A stretch of 64,000 nucleotides of DNA from Hygrocybe punicea (GCA_963556145.1 OY744463.1:1-64000); one strand, 5' to 3'; shown: positions 37,104-49,514, counted from the first letter of the stretch. Notes: generated by a model from the letters alone, not told the origin. Program-made: numbers and translations.

Positions 37104-39250
37104 TCAAGCCTCGTCCTCGGAATCCGATTGCTCCAGCAAAAATCCTTCGTCATCGCTGACATCCACAGACGTGGCCGGGAGAGAAGGTTCACTCCTGTTA
37201 TCGAAGGCATGCCTTTTTGCCGCAGTGGTGATTTCAAACCATTGTTTGGCCGACAACTTTTTCACTGAGGGGAGCAGACCTGAAGCCCGTTTCTCAATCT
37301 TCATAACACCATTTGCACCAAGAACTTCTCGATCGCCATAGTTTTCCTGAGAGAAATGCCCAAGTTTTTGCGCAGGAATCACTTCTTCACCAGTGACCCA
37401 ACAGGAAAAAGCTCGCTCCACCTATGAACAGAAATCAGTGAAAATCCATAGAAGATAAGCTGAATTTCTATGGCTTGGATAGACAGAATCAAAGCACCAA
37501 TGGGGTGTTGCTCCCGGAACAGAAGGTCCGTCGCATTCTTCGTGTGCTTGAAGTGCGGAGACAAGGTGAAAGTAATCACGTCAGACTGAAAAAGCTGACA
37601 GTTTGCCGATGTCAGTTACTGCAATGTATTCGCGTATCCCAGCAACGCACCAGCTTTTTCCCATCTGGTCGTTGCTTCCAGTAGAATGGACGATTTGCCG
37701 GATTCGTTCCGAGACATTCAATGGCTTTCTTTGCACGATCTTCTTTCGTAGGGAACTCTTCTCCAGTGAGTAGCGCTTCGACGGCGAGCATGGCATGCTG
37801 TGCAAACGTGTTGTGCCACGACTCAAGGCGATAACTGATCTAAAAGTGGTCAAGAGAAGTATGTGTGAGACATAATATGTAGTTTGACGTACAAGGAGAC
37901 GAGTCGTCTCATCCTTATCCCAACTGCACTCAATCTTCGCATAGATGTTGTCCCATATTTCTTTGAGCACGCCTACATCAGGTTCGGCCCAAGCAGGTAA
38001 TGTGCCCACATAGAGTTTGACGTTGGGTATGTACAGCGCACTGAACTTGATTGTCGCTTGATCAGGCAGATCCCTGAGTGTCGCCTTCCCCTTCCGCGAT
38101 TTCTCCTTCTGTTTACGCATCGACCCTTGATCCAAGTCAACAGCGGTACCTGTGGCAACACGGACTTTGGCAATAGGTTGGGCCTGCTGCTCGTATCAGT
38201 GACACATCAATAGTTTATCGGATGAACGTACACGAGGTGTGATACCGGGTTCGGATTTTACTTTGATGGGACCTTGGACATATACTAATTCGGCCTCATT
38301 GTCGCTGATACCACCAGATTGAAACATATCCGACTGAGTGGTCTTCGTGCTTGTGAAGCTAGTATGAGTAGTAGTCTGGGGAGAGCCAGCAGGAACCTTC
38401 GACTCCCAGTTTTTGATCATGCCAACGAGGGCTGCTGTGGGTTTCGGATGTTTGGCCATTGATCTAAGGAAACACAAGAGATTACGTAGTAATGAGAGCA
38501 TGACACATAAGGGGCATCACAAACTGTTTCTTGGGGGAAGTGTGAATATCTGCCTTGCGCTTGCTTCCCGGATCCGGGTACATGCGGTGAGCCGTGACAC
38601 GTAACCTCGCTTCTTCTCCCTTATCAGCACGCAGTTTGCTTTTTCGCACCTTGATCTCCACCTCCTTGCTGGCCTTGGAGGCTGGCTTGGAGATGTCCTT
38701 GTCACTCTCTTCGTGGCTGAACTCGTCGTCTTCGTATGTTGATCCTGCTTCATTACTAATATCATTTTCATCATCCTCATAGATATCAGTTTCACTATTT
38801 TCTCGTGGGCCATCCACATCGGACACGTCACCAGGTGCCGAGGTTGTACCTTCATATTAAGTGAGTACAATAACTTTGTGTTTACAAGGTGTTACCTTGT
38901 AACACTGGATCTGCAGTGATGGTAGACGAGACCCTGCGATGCACCCGCTTCAACTTGGTCGATATGGGTTGGTTCGCGTTGGCGTCTTTTGCAGTCTCTG
39001 CTTGGTTCAGAGCATCCTCAATTGCGGCTACCTTTTTCACGGCCTCGAGGTTAGTTGCAAATTTGTGGGCCTTCTCGTGCTCAGCCGCGGTTTTTTTAGC
39101 AGCTACCTCTTCTTTTGTGGCCCTTTTTGCTGGCATGTCAGGGAGACCGACGACGCGATCCCTATTCCCAGTACGAGTGGTCATCCGACCAGCCAAGGAG
39201 ACATCAGAAGTGATGTCGGACGTGATCACCAGTTTTTTTTTGTTGGGCAT
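37104..39250 (-). CDS. 607-aa partner protein of the Plavaka-type element, function unknown
   Basis: I read seven exons: 38896-39250, 38525-38849, 38232-38463, 37893-38183, 37651-37839, 37472-37585 and 37104-37421, totalling 608 codons with no internal stop. The N-terminus is Lys/Thr-rich and basic, followed by an acidic Ser/Glu stretch. The C-terminal 300 residues look globular, with many conserved-type aromatics (LYVGTLPAW, EIWDNIYAKIECSW, HPIGALILSIQAVERAF). It resembles a large Agaricomycete-restricted family of unknown function, but I cannot fix a name. The last intron begins AT instead of GT (37471-37470), so splicing there may be impaired. It is divergent from the transposase across 147 bp, inside the same terminal repeats, so probably an element-encoded accessory factor. 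Confidence 0.7.
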
Positions 39251-39397
39251 TGAGCAAAGCGGTTAATGTGGGAAATGGTTCGTTTTGATATATCTTGTAC
39301 CTTTTTATCGTGGCTGAGTTTACAATGATACAGGACCACACGTGTTCTCACTCAGGCCGCCAACCTCACAGCCAACATACGCCAGCTCAATCCATCA
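39251..39397. promoter_or_regulatory. Divergent promoter of the two element genes
   Basis: Only 147 bp lie between the two start codons, so regulation is probably shared. No clear TATA box is seen; tgatatatcttg at about 39285 is a weak candidate for the - gene. Confidence 0.4.
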
Positions 39398-42300
39398 ATG
39401 CAGAGAATAAAGAAGTTCTTCAAACCTCTCCAGTTTCCATGCCCCCACCCAGGATGCAACAGATACTTCCGAAGCCGATCCGGCCATACGCAGCACTTAA
39501 ATACTCACATAAAACCACCGCCGAATCATCCTCCCGTACAAACACCACCTCGCGACACCCCATCTCAACGGGATGACACACCGTCTCAACGGGATGACAC
39601 ACTGAATTATGATAATCATGATCTTGATCGTGGCTCACCTAACCCTCATGTGTGGATGGCTGACGGACAATTTATCATTAACCACCCCATCATCGACGGT
39701 GAGTCAACTCCAGGTATGCTTGCACTTGCCATATTGATGCCAAATGTGATAGGCACCCCTTGCGATCCTGAAGGTGATGACCTTCCACCCAATACTCCCC
39801 CTTTCCCATCTACTATCAAAGCTATGAATGATTATTCGCCATATGCGGGCCGGGCCGAGTTCGAATTGGCAGATTTTCTGTTCCATGACGTTGAGATGTC
39901 TGCGGGTAAAATCAACCGACATATGGAATTGCTAGCCGCTTTATATCCTGAGTCGGATCCACCTTTTGCGGATGAAAAGGAGCTATATTCTACCATAGAC
40001 GCTACACAGCTTGGCGATGCACCGTGGAAGTCGTTTGAAGTAGAATATGCCAGTGAAATAGAGGCAGAGGATCCGCCACCTTGGAAAACGGCCACCTATG
40101 ATGTTTGGCATCGCGATCTTTTGGACGTGATGGAATCCCAGCTCAGCAACCCTGATTTCGCCAAAGAGATGGACTATGCCCCCAAACGTGTCTACAAGAA
40201 TGCCAAACGACAGTACACCGATTTGTTCTCTGGGAATTGGGCATGGGAGCAGGCGGTAAGCTGCCCAATTGGTAATCTAACTGAAACTAACAACCCTTGA
40301 AATGACAGGACCTCATTGCCGAAGACCCAGAAAATCATGGTGCTATGTTTGCACCTATCGTGTTAGGCAGCGACAAAACAACCGTGTCAGTCGCCACTGG
40401 CCAGAATGAATACTATCCACTATATGCATCACTTGGACCTGTACATAATAATGTCCGTCGAGCACATCGAAATGCTGTGACATTGGTGGGCTTTCTTGCG
40501 ATTGCAAAGAGTGAGTTTTTTTGTTGTCCTTAGGTTCGGCAACTAACCTCCCTGGCCCAGCTGATCGTGAGTTTCAAGATGACCCGGATTTCCGCCGCTT
40601 TCGCCGACAACTGTTTCACACATCCCTGGCACATATTCTTCAATCCCTCAAACCACATATGATCAAGCCACGCGTCACCCGATGTGGTGACGGACACTTC
40701 CGCCGTGTCATTTACGGTGTGGGACCATATATTGTGGATTACCCCGAACAGGCATTACTGGCCTGTATAGTTCAGGGCTGGTGTCCAAAGTAAGTCTACA
40801 GTTGTCATTTTAAACCCATGCACTTCGCTGATTGAATATTCAGGTGTCTTATACCAGCAGATAAACTGGATTCGGCGGAACCATGTGGGCTTCGATCACA
40901 TGTGCATACGGATGCACTTCAAGAGGCGTTCACCGCTCAGGAACTATGGAATGGGTATGGTGTGGTCGGCGATGTCACAGTATGTTAGCCGATGTCGCTA
41001 AAAGATATCTTTATTTACTCCAATCAAACAGCCATTTACAGTATACTTCCCGCGGGCCGATATCCATGAGCTCTTGTCACCCGATATCCTCCACCAAGTC
41101 ATCAAAGGATCATTCAAGGACCACCTCGTAACCTGGGTGGTTGACTATATAGAACACACACACACACCGGCCAATGCACGCAAGATGCTGGCTGATATAG
41201 ACCGTCGAATAGCGGCTGCCCCTGCCTTCCCTGGTCTACGTCGGTTCCACCAGGGCCGAAACTTCAAACAATGGACCGGTGATGATTCCAAGGCACTTAT
41301 GAAGGTATATTATAGCCTCTATAAAATTATTGTACCTCATTGCTCTCAACAGGTCTTTTTGCCGGCAATTGTTGGTTATGTACCTGACCAAATGGTCCGT
41401 GCAATAAGTTCATTCATGGACTTCTGTTATTATGTACGCCGGTCAGTTGTAGACGAGGACACGTTATGTGCAATTGACATGGCTCTGGCCAACTTCCGAC
41501 GAGACCGTGTTATCTTTGTTGACACTGGTGTCCGTAACAACTTCGTACTCCCTCGACAACATTCCCTCGACCACTACCGACGCGGCATACAACAGTTCGG
41601 GGCCCTCAATGGCCTTTGTTCTTCAATCACCGAGTCAAAACACATAAAGGCTGTCAAAAAGCCCTGGCGACGATCGAGCCGCTGGAAAGCGCTGGGCCAA
41701 ATGTTACTCATTAATCAAAGGCTTGACAAGCTTGCGGCGGCTAAGGTCGACTTTGCTCACCGTAAAATGCTTGACGGCCCAAGCACTGGGATACCTGTGA
41801 TTGTCGACGTGGCCCCTCTTGCCCTCGTGTTGCCCACTGTCAACGAGACAGGTAACGATGATGACGTGGACGAGGGCCCGGTGGATGGAAACAGATACGA
41901 GGGTGAAGTTTCGCTGGCAAGAACCAAAGGTACGTGTAATGTGTCTATATGTTAATTCATAACTCAAACCCATGACAGCACGAGGTTATCCGGGCCATGT
42001 GAAGGTACTCATGCTCTACATCCAGCAACCACGCCTTCAAGAACATATTGGCCGCTTCCTTTATGATGTATTACATCCGGATTCCATAATTCCGGGTGCC
42101 GACGTTTCTCTAGAAGACTGTCCAGTGTTTTCAGGCCAAGTACGTGTGTATCATTCGGCCACCTCGATCTACTATGCACCCAGTGATGTCTCGGGAGTTG
42201 GTGGTATGCACCGGGAGGTTATTCGAGCCACACCATCATGGTATAAAGGTGCAGCGCGATACGACACAGTCTTTATTGCCAAAGACCAGGAACAGGACGG

Positions 42301-42637
42301 ATTCCGTGGCTTACACGTTGGATGTGTACGCCTTTTTTTTGATTTTCACTTTGCCGACATTCTGTACCCCTGTGCACTTGTTGAATGGCTCATCCCTTCT
42401 GATTTGCAGCCCTGTGAGCTCACCAGGATGTGGATTGTCAAACCTCATATTGTGAGAGGGCAACGGGCGATGTCAGTAATACACACGGACATGATCCTGC
42501 GGGGTGCACATTTGATGGCGGTCTATGGTAAACAGCGTTTGCCACGTAATTTTGGCTTCCAGCACACTCTATATGCGTTCCATTCTTACTATGTCAACAA
42601 GTATATAGATCACCATAGTCATGAAATTGCATTTTAA
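39398..42637 (+). CDS. Plavaka-type transposase with N-terminal C2H2 finger, 977 aa
   Basis: I read seven exons: 39398-40255, 40309-40510, 40561-40789, 40844-40979, 41032-41304, 41353-41929 and 41979-42637. All introns are canonical, the sum is 978 codons, and there is no stop. An N-terminal C2H2 finger (Cys15, Cys20, His33, His37) should bind DNA. The middle contains family landmarks: PIVLGSDKTTVS, VRRAHRNAVTLVGFL, a YIVDYPEQALLAC segment and a CPKC pair. The C-terminal half covers the RNase-H-like region and ends in a conserved-looking tail (CALVEWLIPSDLQP, MWIVKPH). I recognise this as the Plavaka family, described in Agaricomycetes and related to CACTA/CMC transposases. It would excise and insert the element through the terminal repeats. 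It appears intact and may be active. Confidence 0.85.
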
Positions 42638-42734
42638 CAGTTGGCTCTATATGAAAGCATAAGCTCAACCAAGAAAGCGAGAAGCATGTAAAAAGCTTCG
42701 ATAAGTTCGCTGAGAAAAGCGTAAGCAAGATTAA

Positions 42735-42779
42735 ATAAGCACTAAGCCGAAATAAGACATTGTAGATCTTCTGATGGCT
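42735..42779. repeat. Right terminal inverted repeat region of the Plavaka-type element
   Basis: It contains aataagcac (about 42736) and the terminal atcttctgatg (42766-42776), inverted relative to the left end. GTA follows at 42780-42782. Confidence 0.75.
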
Positions 42780-42782
42780 GTA

Positions 42783-42960
42783 GCCACTCACTTCCAATGA
42801 GACACAACGATCCGCATCACACTTCAAAAGACAAGCTTGTGCAAAGGATGAAAGCTGTACAATGACTCGAAGGGAGATGCGGTGGTGGTGGAAAGGGAGA
42901 CGTGGACAAGCACGGACAGTGCACACTGTACGATTTCAGACTACTGACAACACAATTACT
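42783..42960 (-). pseudogene. Dynactin p62 subunit, 5' part
   Basis: On minus this encodes a CPCLSTSPFPPPPHLP stretch, then (one frame later) CDADRCVSLEVSGY, the N-terminal Pro-rich and first zinc-ligand segment of p62. It stops at the transposon border and is continued by YCPNCLFEVP on the other side at 36194. A frameshift between the two blocks shows decay after or before insertion. The start codon cannot be fixed. Confidence 0.75.
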
Positions 42961-42998
42961 AGTATGACGGACAATATGTACAACACCAGCAGATTTCA

Positions 42999-44226
42999 TC
43001 ATTTGCACTCATCATCATCATCATCGCTGTCTTCCATGTCATCATCATCGTAGCCCTCATCATCATCATAATCATCATCATCATCATAATGTCCCTTCAT
43101 CTCATACTGCACGGATTCGGCATGTTTCTTCGCCTCAGCTGCATCCCGACCGAGCTGGAAGCCAGCAGCCTTCCTTATGCCACGTGCAAACCAACGAGGA
43201 ATACCTTCCAAAGCCCAATCCAATCCCCCACCACATCGACTCGGTAAATGGTCGACGTTGTCTTCAGGGTCCTCGGTAAGGATGGTGCAGTCAATGCCGA
43301 CACATGCAAGGAGGAGACGCGCGGTTTGGACGAGCCGCTGGCGTTTCAACATAATATTTTCAGGGTTTTCGTTTTCGGCGTTGTCCATGCATGGGTGGGG
43401 TCCCAAAAGCGCGTCATGCACCTCTATCAAACCATCTTCGTATAGACCCATGTTCTTGACCTCGTACCTCTTCCAGTGACGACCGCTAAATCCCATTTCA
43501 TCGTCAAAATAGGCCTTGTAGAAATTCCTCCACCCATTCGAGGTGTACATGTCAGTAAACGAGAACTGCGAGTTCTTCGACAGTCCCAGCTGGCGTAGCA
43601 TTCGGGATGCTTGGGGAAGTTTATTTGGGGTTGGTTGGGTGTTGATTTTGTAGCCGATACCACTGTACCATTCGACTGAATCCATGCGGGAGCGACTGTG
43701 GTACGTAAAGTGAAGATCAACTGAGACTGGTGAAGAGACGGAATATATTCGCGTCAACAGCATTACCGTCCTGGGCTGGTTGGAAGACAAGAGAATATCA
43801 ACATGTGAAACGAGTATAGTAGTGACAACGGCCTGCTACTCACATCGCCTACTTCCTCAAATTCGGAGTCTTCATGCAAGATGGATGTGCCACTGAGCAA
43901 ACTGTTTTCCGGAAGGCCAAACTCTCCTTCAAGCTTCCCAACTGTTAATGCGATGGCTTCCGCTATTTCTTCATCCCCAGGCTCCTTCTGTCAAAAACCA
44001 AAACATGAGCCTGATTCAGTCCCTAAGAAAATTCTATAGAAGACAAGTTTACCCAACATTCATCTTCGGGGTCGGTGCCATTTCCTTCTAGGACGGTGCT
44101 AAATTTTGCTTTCACCGTGTTCCTTTCCGCCGTGTATGCATCCCACAGTTCGTCTGAACCGCCGACGGGTCCTACGAGCGTAAATGCAGATCTGGCATGT
44201 TCCAGACCAGATGTCTCATTTGACAT
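42999..44226 (-). CDS. Hypothetical protein with acidic C-terminal tail, 364 aa
   Basis: I read three exons: 44053-44226, 43844-43987 and 42999-43775, all with canonical sites and all in phase 0, giving 364 codons without a stop. The N-terminal third is acidic and helical. The middle has Trp/Tyr-rich segments (WRNFYKAYFDDEMGFSGRHW) and a Cys-containing stretch. The last 35 residues are almost all Asp, encoded by a (atc/tca)n-type simple repeat at 43010-43090. I do not recognise the family. It lies directly upstream of, and in the same direction as, the p62 remnant. The Asp tail suggests binding to basic partners such as histones, but that is a guess. Confidence 0.6.
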
Positions 44227-45293
44227 GGTAGAATATATCGATGAATATCTGAAGCTGCTCTAGGTGGTCCGACTTGCAATTGCCAAATCGAGCGAACACG
44301 TTTCGACACGAAAACCAACAGGGCTCTATTCACATAACAAACTCATGGTCTCATCGCTGTGCCAGCTAGTTTGGTAAATCACTCAAACTCGTAAGACAGA
44401 ATTTATCCGCAACAGTACTAGTCCCTCGCAATCGGATCCAGCGGGATGACCGTTACAGGACTGCATTGTAAACGCGGCTCTCATCTGTCAGTGTCGCCAT
44501 CGCACCAAAACTCCTCTTGCTCAAGCAAATGCATCCTGGGACTTATGCCAGTAGTCTGACTTCCGAGGGACTGCAGGTTACTGTAAACGGCGTTCACTCT
44601 GCCTTTCGATTCGTGGCATGCCCGCCCCCCTCGTCGCAGGTGGTACTGTGGCCAACATTGATCCTTATCATGATTCATGGTCTAAATCCGGCCTGGCTGA
44701 GCCTATGTCATTGTTGCCACCACTTGGCCGGAGCACTTACGAAGTCGACATCGACAACCTTCGGAACAAACTCAAGCAGGGCCTGAAGGTGGTACTGGAT
44801 CCTACCTACCTCCACGAGGTGAGTGGTAAACTTGAAGCCGGTTTGTTTTCTCAGGTATGAAGGGAAAATTCGCCGTATGAGTCAAATCCACTGCGGAACG
44901 TTCTTCAGACGGCACTATGGGAATCTGCGGCATGACCATCAGCTCAAAGTTCTGTGTAACTTTGTAAACATCTGTACAGCCGCTAGACCATGATTGCGTT
45001 GGTGCATCATGAACTGCCGTCTCCCGCTTTCCGGTGCTCCATCTCCTTTCAACCTTAGCTCACCGACGTTCATTCTTATAACTCATTTGCATTTTGTAGG
45101 CAACAAAGCCGCCGCAGGCCGACCATGGCAGTCGAGTTCACAGCAAGTGGACCGCCCAGGCAAATTGCTGCTGCCACACAATCTCGCCGTCTGTGGGACG
45201 TCCTAGAAATGCCTCAGATCGCGCCGAATTAATACGGTGAGCTTACTTGACCGCCTCACGTAAATGCCGTGTAATAAAGACTTGGAAGGATGA
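44227..45293. other. Spacer with a possible coding fragment at 44618-44815
   Basis: A + strand stretch at 44618-44815 looks protein-like and ends at a good donor (cacgaggtgagtgg), but no matching downstream exon in a consistent frame was found. The rest holds no supported gene. Confidence 0.3.
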
Positions 45294-46050
45294 CTAATCT
45301 AGAGGGTCCCAGCTTCTAGGTTTGAGTGCGCTCTTTCCAGATCTTGCGTGAGCACAATTTGAGCAGCGGTGCTGATATCCAATCTTCCAAAATGGTCCAT
45401 TCACGTCCACCCATCGTCTGGGGTCGAGGAATTTGACCATGTGGCTGTAACACAAGATGACAACGATGCAATCAAGGCACGGAGCTGCTGGATCCCACAA
45501 GACGAAACGGGGATTGCAAAGATCTTGCGGCGAGATTGAATTCCGGTCCAGAAAAAGGTGGAAGGACGGAGAAACTAGAACTTCCTGGGATCACGATAGA
45601 GGGGTGGGGCCAAGACTACGTGCTGACTCATTGATCTCGTTATCCAAGGCATCCTTGAGCCAGTGGGGCGGTAGGCGTCATTCACTAGCTTGGCTAGCAC
45701 TTGGATCTAGTTCATCATCTCCCAACTCTATCGCACAGTAGTCCGAAATAGCCATCTTCTTCATCGTCATCCGCACAGGCAATGCTCCATTCCATTCCAT
45801 TTCTCCAAGCCTCGCTAGTGATTTCCCAGTACGGTTGAGCCGTCGCAGTGCTCTGACAAATTGAGCACTTAACGTCATTCGAGCGTACCTGCAAAATAGG
45901 ATCGGTGCCAAACAAATCTCTGACAAGACCCTCGCCGTGTCCAGAATATTGAGCCATATGACCAGCTGGTTTCTGCACGAGTCGCGAACATGCGGGAGCA
46001 AAACCATTATTCGGTGAGTTTGAACTATGTCTTCCTCTGTTGTCTCTCAT
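45294..46050 (-). pseudogene. Fragment of a transposon-type cysteine-cluster protein
   Basis: The minus strand encodes RRWVDVNGPFWKIGYQHRCSNC followed by a basic stretch at 45294-45460, a pattern I associate with transposon-derived proteins of Agaricomycetes. A separate CSIC-containing segment lies at 45715-46050. Stops and frame changes separate them. The specific family is not named with confidence. Confidence 0.35.
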
Positions 46051-46835
46051 CAGTGATGCAGTCCGACGTGGAGGAAAATAACTCTACACCCACACTAGTC
46101 AGGTCCAGTGACTTCATCCAAAGTACTATTCTCCGCTGCCTACTTCGTCCCGTGTTTGACCTGATCCACGCTACATGGTTTTTGTTGCTAGATCAGGCTC
46201 CTTGTGTAGTTCTATTCACGTAACTTTATATCTCCGACCAAAATCGCTTGAATTGCTCCCGGCCTTCATTGATATCAAAGAACTTCGACCAGGGCTTTCC
46301 TGCTATCACTCAGCGCCACCGGTCACTACGAGTTTTTTGCTGAAAGCTCGTGCTTTGGGAGTCGGGACTCACAACCCCATTACAAAATTGGTCATCGCCT
46401 ACAACAACGTTGTCGTAGATATAGGCTTTCAAGTTTCATCTACTTTACGATGGACCAATATCTTTGAATCTGGCGAAATTGGTGACAAGTACGACATCCT
46501 TCCTTTATATTACCTTGCATGCGGAGGTTTGAATGAATTTAGGTCCAAAAGACTATAGCAAGCTGCATTGGCCTTTGGTTTTTTTGCCAATCATTTTGCT
46601 GCACAACGGATTCAGGCTCCACCCAAAATAACAGTAACGCTTGGTATGGAAACCGAGAGTGATCAGGTCCAAATCGAGCATTGGCAGGTCCAAATCGAGG
46701 GGATGCCGAGCCATTATCCCTCAGCCGCCAGCAATGACCCCGTACAGTGCTGAAGCAATATTGTTGTTCATAGTATACAAACTCCGAGTGTAGGAAGAAG
46801 AATCAAAATTTTAAGCTTTTCCTCAGCATGCAAAG
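46051..46835. other. No supported gene
   Basis: One 127-codon open frame on + (46175-46558) and short neighbours show no motif. I leave them unassigned. Confidence 0.5.
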
Positions 46836-49514
46836 ATGTCAACCAACCAAGTGGCCAATTTCACCACTGGAGGTGATGAACCGGTTGTATGCCAGCGGTG
46901 CAAGCTTTCTTTTCCAGGAGGCACACAACTATTCTACATGCATGACAAAATTCCCAGTAGGCCGGGTAAACACCTTTGTAGTGGTTGTCACCGCTACCAT
47001 GTTCAGAAAACTGAGTCACTTCGACGTGCACAAGGTACATTACAAGCAACCTACATGTTCAGATTAATAATAACTGAAGGTACACTCAGATACCAGTGAC
47101 AGCGCAAAACACAGTAAAATACATAAAGATGTCGCTGCAGCACAACGAGAAGGTTCTCAGTCCATATATCCAAGTGTGCAATTCTCAACTCTTATTTATA
47201 GGAACCTCCCATCCTACACGCATTGGGCCGACCCCAGCAATTGGACAAAACCGTCAATTACCTAACCGTCAGATGCTTCCCCCACCAGTACCAGGCGCTT
47301 TTGCTGACCAGGAGCAAAATAATACCATACTGCGACAGCCTTGGCCTAAACGGAACAATGGGCAACAGCCGACCAGTGGCCCAATAATATTCACGCCAGG
47401 TCAACTTGCACCAAGCATGAATATACCGGATTTTTTTGTCCAAGGTTCGGCATGCCCAGGATACCAAGAAGCCCACCAAAAGTATGACGAGATGCGGGAC
47501 TATTTTGCAAAACGTGCCTATGCATCCAACAACCATGAGCTAGTAATTGTCAAAGCAACGATGATGTTACTGAAGCCTGGTTATAAAAATCCATCCATAG
47601 TATCCGCAAGTCTGTCCAGTTTTGTTTTGTCCTTATTCTGCTAACGGTTTGCATAGAACATTTCTGAAACTATCAACAATGTCCCCGTTCATATTGGAGT
47701 TCACGACCTCAAGAATGTCACATTCCTGACACTTCGTCCTCTCTTCCTGAAGTGGTCAAAGGATGTTGTTATCTCCATAGATGATGTCCGACTTCGCAGC
47801 AAGGATTGGGTCGAGATGATACCACTTCTGGGGGTCCCAGATGTTGATGCGATCGCGCAGAAGTTCTTCGTAGCAAAAGGAAAGGCGAGGCATGTTCAAT
47901 TTCATGCTGGAAAAGGCATTGAAGTATATCTTGAGCTGGAGCATGAGAAATACCAAGAAATTTTATTGCGTCTCGAGGAACTTGAGACAGTTGACCGTGA
48001 CGTGGCAACTCAGGTTTGTTCTGTAAATCTTATGTGACAATGGGCAATAACTAAATGCATCAACTGCCGGCATAGCATCACATTCCTTCCACCCCCCCGG
48101 GTAGCAACCATCAGTCAGCATTATGCCCACACGACCAAGGACAGGATGATGGAAATCAACATTCTAAGCCGTCTGGCCTTCGAAAGTGACAACTTTCAGT
48201 GAGATATTTCAGCGCCAATAGACTTAGAAGTCTCTAATGTCAAGTTTGCGATAGCCAAAGAGTCCCACTGGCACATCATTGACTGGTGTCAGTTGTAAGC
48301 GGCCAGCTATAGCACCAAACTCACCAAGTGCCAGTGCAGTCCGACGAGCACTCCAAGCTCAAAAAGCTCCATCCAAAAAAGTTGTGAAATCACTCAGTAT
48401 GTCTTCAAATATATGTTTCATTTCCATGCTCTAAGTTACTGCAGTGAATACCATCTCCATTTCGTGCACAATGTACCCGACCTCGGCTATCTCATTCACC
48501 AATCTAGTCTCTGATGCACGGCCATTCCATGCCATCGAAGACTGCAAGAATCCTGTCCACGTTATGTTGATTTTCAACCCAAATGCATCAGCAAAATACG
48601 GTGGCTTCAAGAAAGCGACATTTGGCCATACCAACGGTTTCCGTTTGGGACCCTCAGCCCAGATATGCATCAAGCAGTGCTGGTATCGATGTAAAGCATC
48701 AGGAATCCATCCCACCTTCGATAACGCAACGCAAATAACCAAACTTAGCTCTGAGATCAACTGTCTGCGCTGGGCTTCAGCATTGATGGATTTGGTGTAT
48801 GATTTCATCGATGAACAGTGTCAATTGCTTGGCAAACCCCCATTCGAGATTCCGGACATGCGGTTCATCAAAACAGCCCTTGCTGTTGTTGATGCTGGCA
48901 ACCGTGATATCTACATGATTGAGGAGATGATTGATGAAGCGGTTGATGGCAAATTTGTCAAATACATCGGAAATGGCTCGGCTGAACCGTTCTTCCATGG
49001 CGACAAGAATATTGCGCATAGAGCTGAGTTCATGGCATTTTGTCAACACGTACAGTACTCGAAAACGAAGAGCTTGGCATTTGTGGGAGATTTTCAGGGT
49101 ACATGCGTGTATGCTCTTCGGAGATTTCCCCTCACAATTGCACGACCTTCAGGTGGAAAACATCTGCTCACTGATCCACAAATCATTACTGCAGCGTAGG
49201 TGCTCGACAGCACTTCTTATTTGTGCAACTTAATGACTGTTTTTCAACTGTACAGTGAGACCGGGCAGAACTTTGCTGACGGAAATCTTGCATCCACGCA
49301 TGACAGGTTCACCATTGAACATACCTGCAATGTGTTCTGTGCATTTTTTTGCCTCTCCACTCTTTCAGCCTCGTCTAGCAGAGCTCTTCCGTCAGCCGCC
49401 TCTCAAGCTAGTCACAGAACACCACTCTTCGAGAATGTGACAGAAACTCATCAAATTGATGGTACAATTCCGATGCAATTCTCTACACAAAGCAGCAACA
49501 TTGGCCGACAGTAA
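46836..49514 (+). pseudogene. Alpha-kinase (atypical protein kinase) gene, broken
   Basis: The N-terminus has a zinc-binding-type cluster (VCQRCKLSF, then HLCSGCHRYH). A Pro-rich linker and a helical middle follow. From about 48450 comes an alpha-kinase domain: YMIEEMIDEAVDGKFVKYIG, AEFMAFCQHVQY, LAFVGDFQG and LLTDPQI, then after an intron (from 49197) DGN and HTCNVFCAFF, the zinc-binding His/Cys pattern that closes this fold. Alpha-kinases phosphorylate Ser/Thr and are expanded in mushrooms. Damage: a frame change at a C7 run (48092-48098), a TGA at 48200-48202 in a frame otherwise open, and a further shift near 48297. The kinase domain itself is uninterrupted. The first intron (about 47035) could not be resolved. 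Confidence 0.65.

Larger units (their letters stand above)
36195..42779. mobile_element. Plavaka-type (CMC/CACTA-related) DNA transposon, 6.6 kb
   Basis: The ends are inverted copies: left gtgcatcagaagattt, right (reverse complement) agccatcagaagatct, perfect over catcagaagat. A second inverted block, gtgcttatt, lies about 30-45 bp inside each end. The insertion splits the dynactin p62 gene between the sequences encoding EVSGY (right side) and YCPNC (left side), which independently proves the borders. It carries an intact transposase on + (39398-42637) and a divergent 607-codon gene on - (37104-39250). Subterminal DNA is rich in aaaagc/agctt motifs, as in CACTA-like elements. 36400-37100 and 42638-42779 inside it hold no gene. 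Confidence 0.88.
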
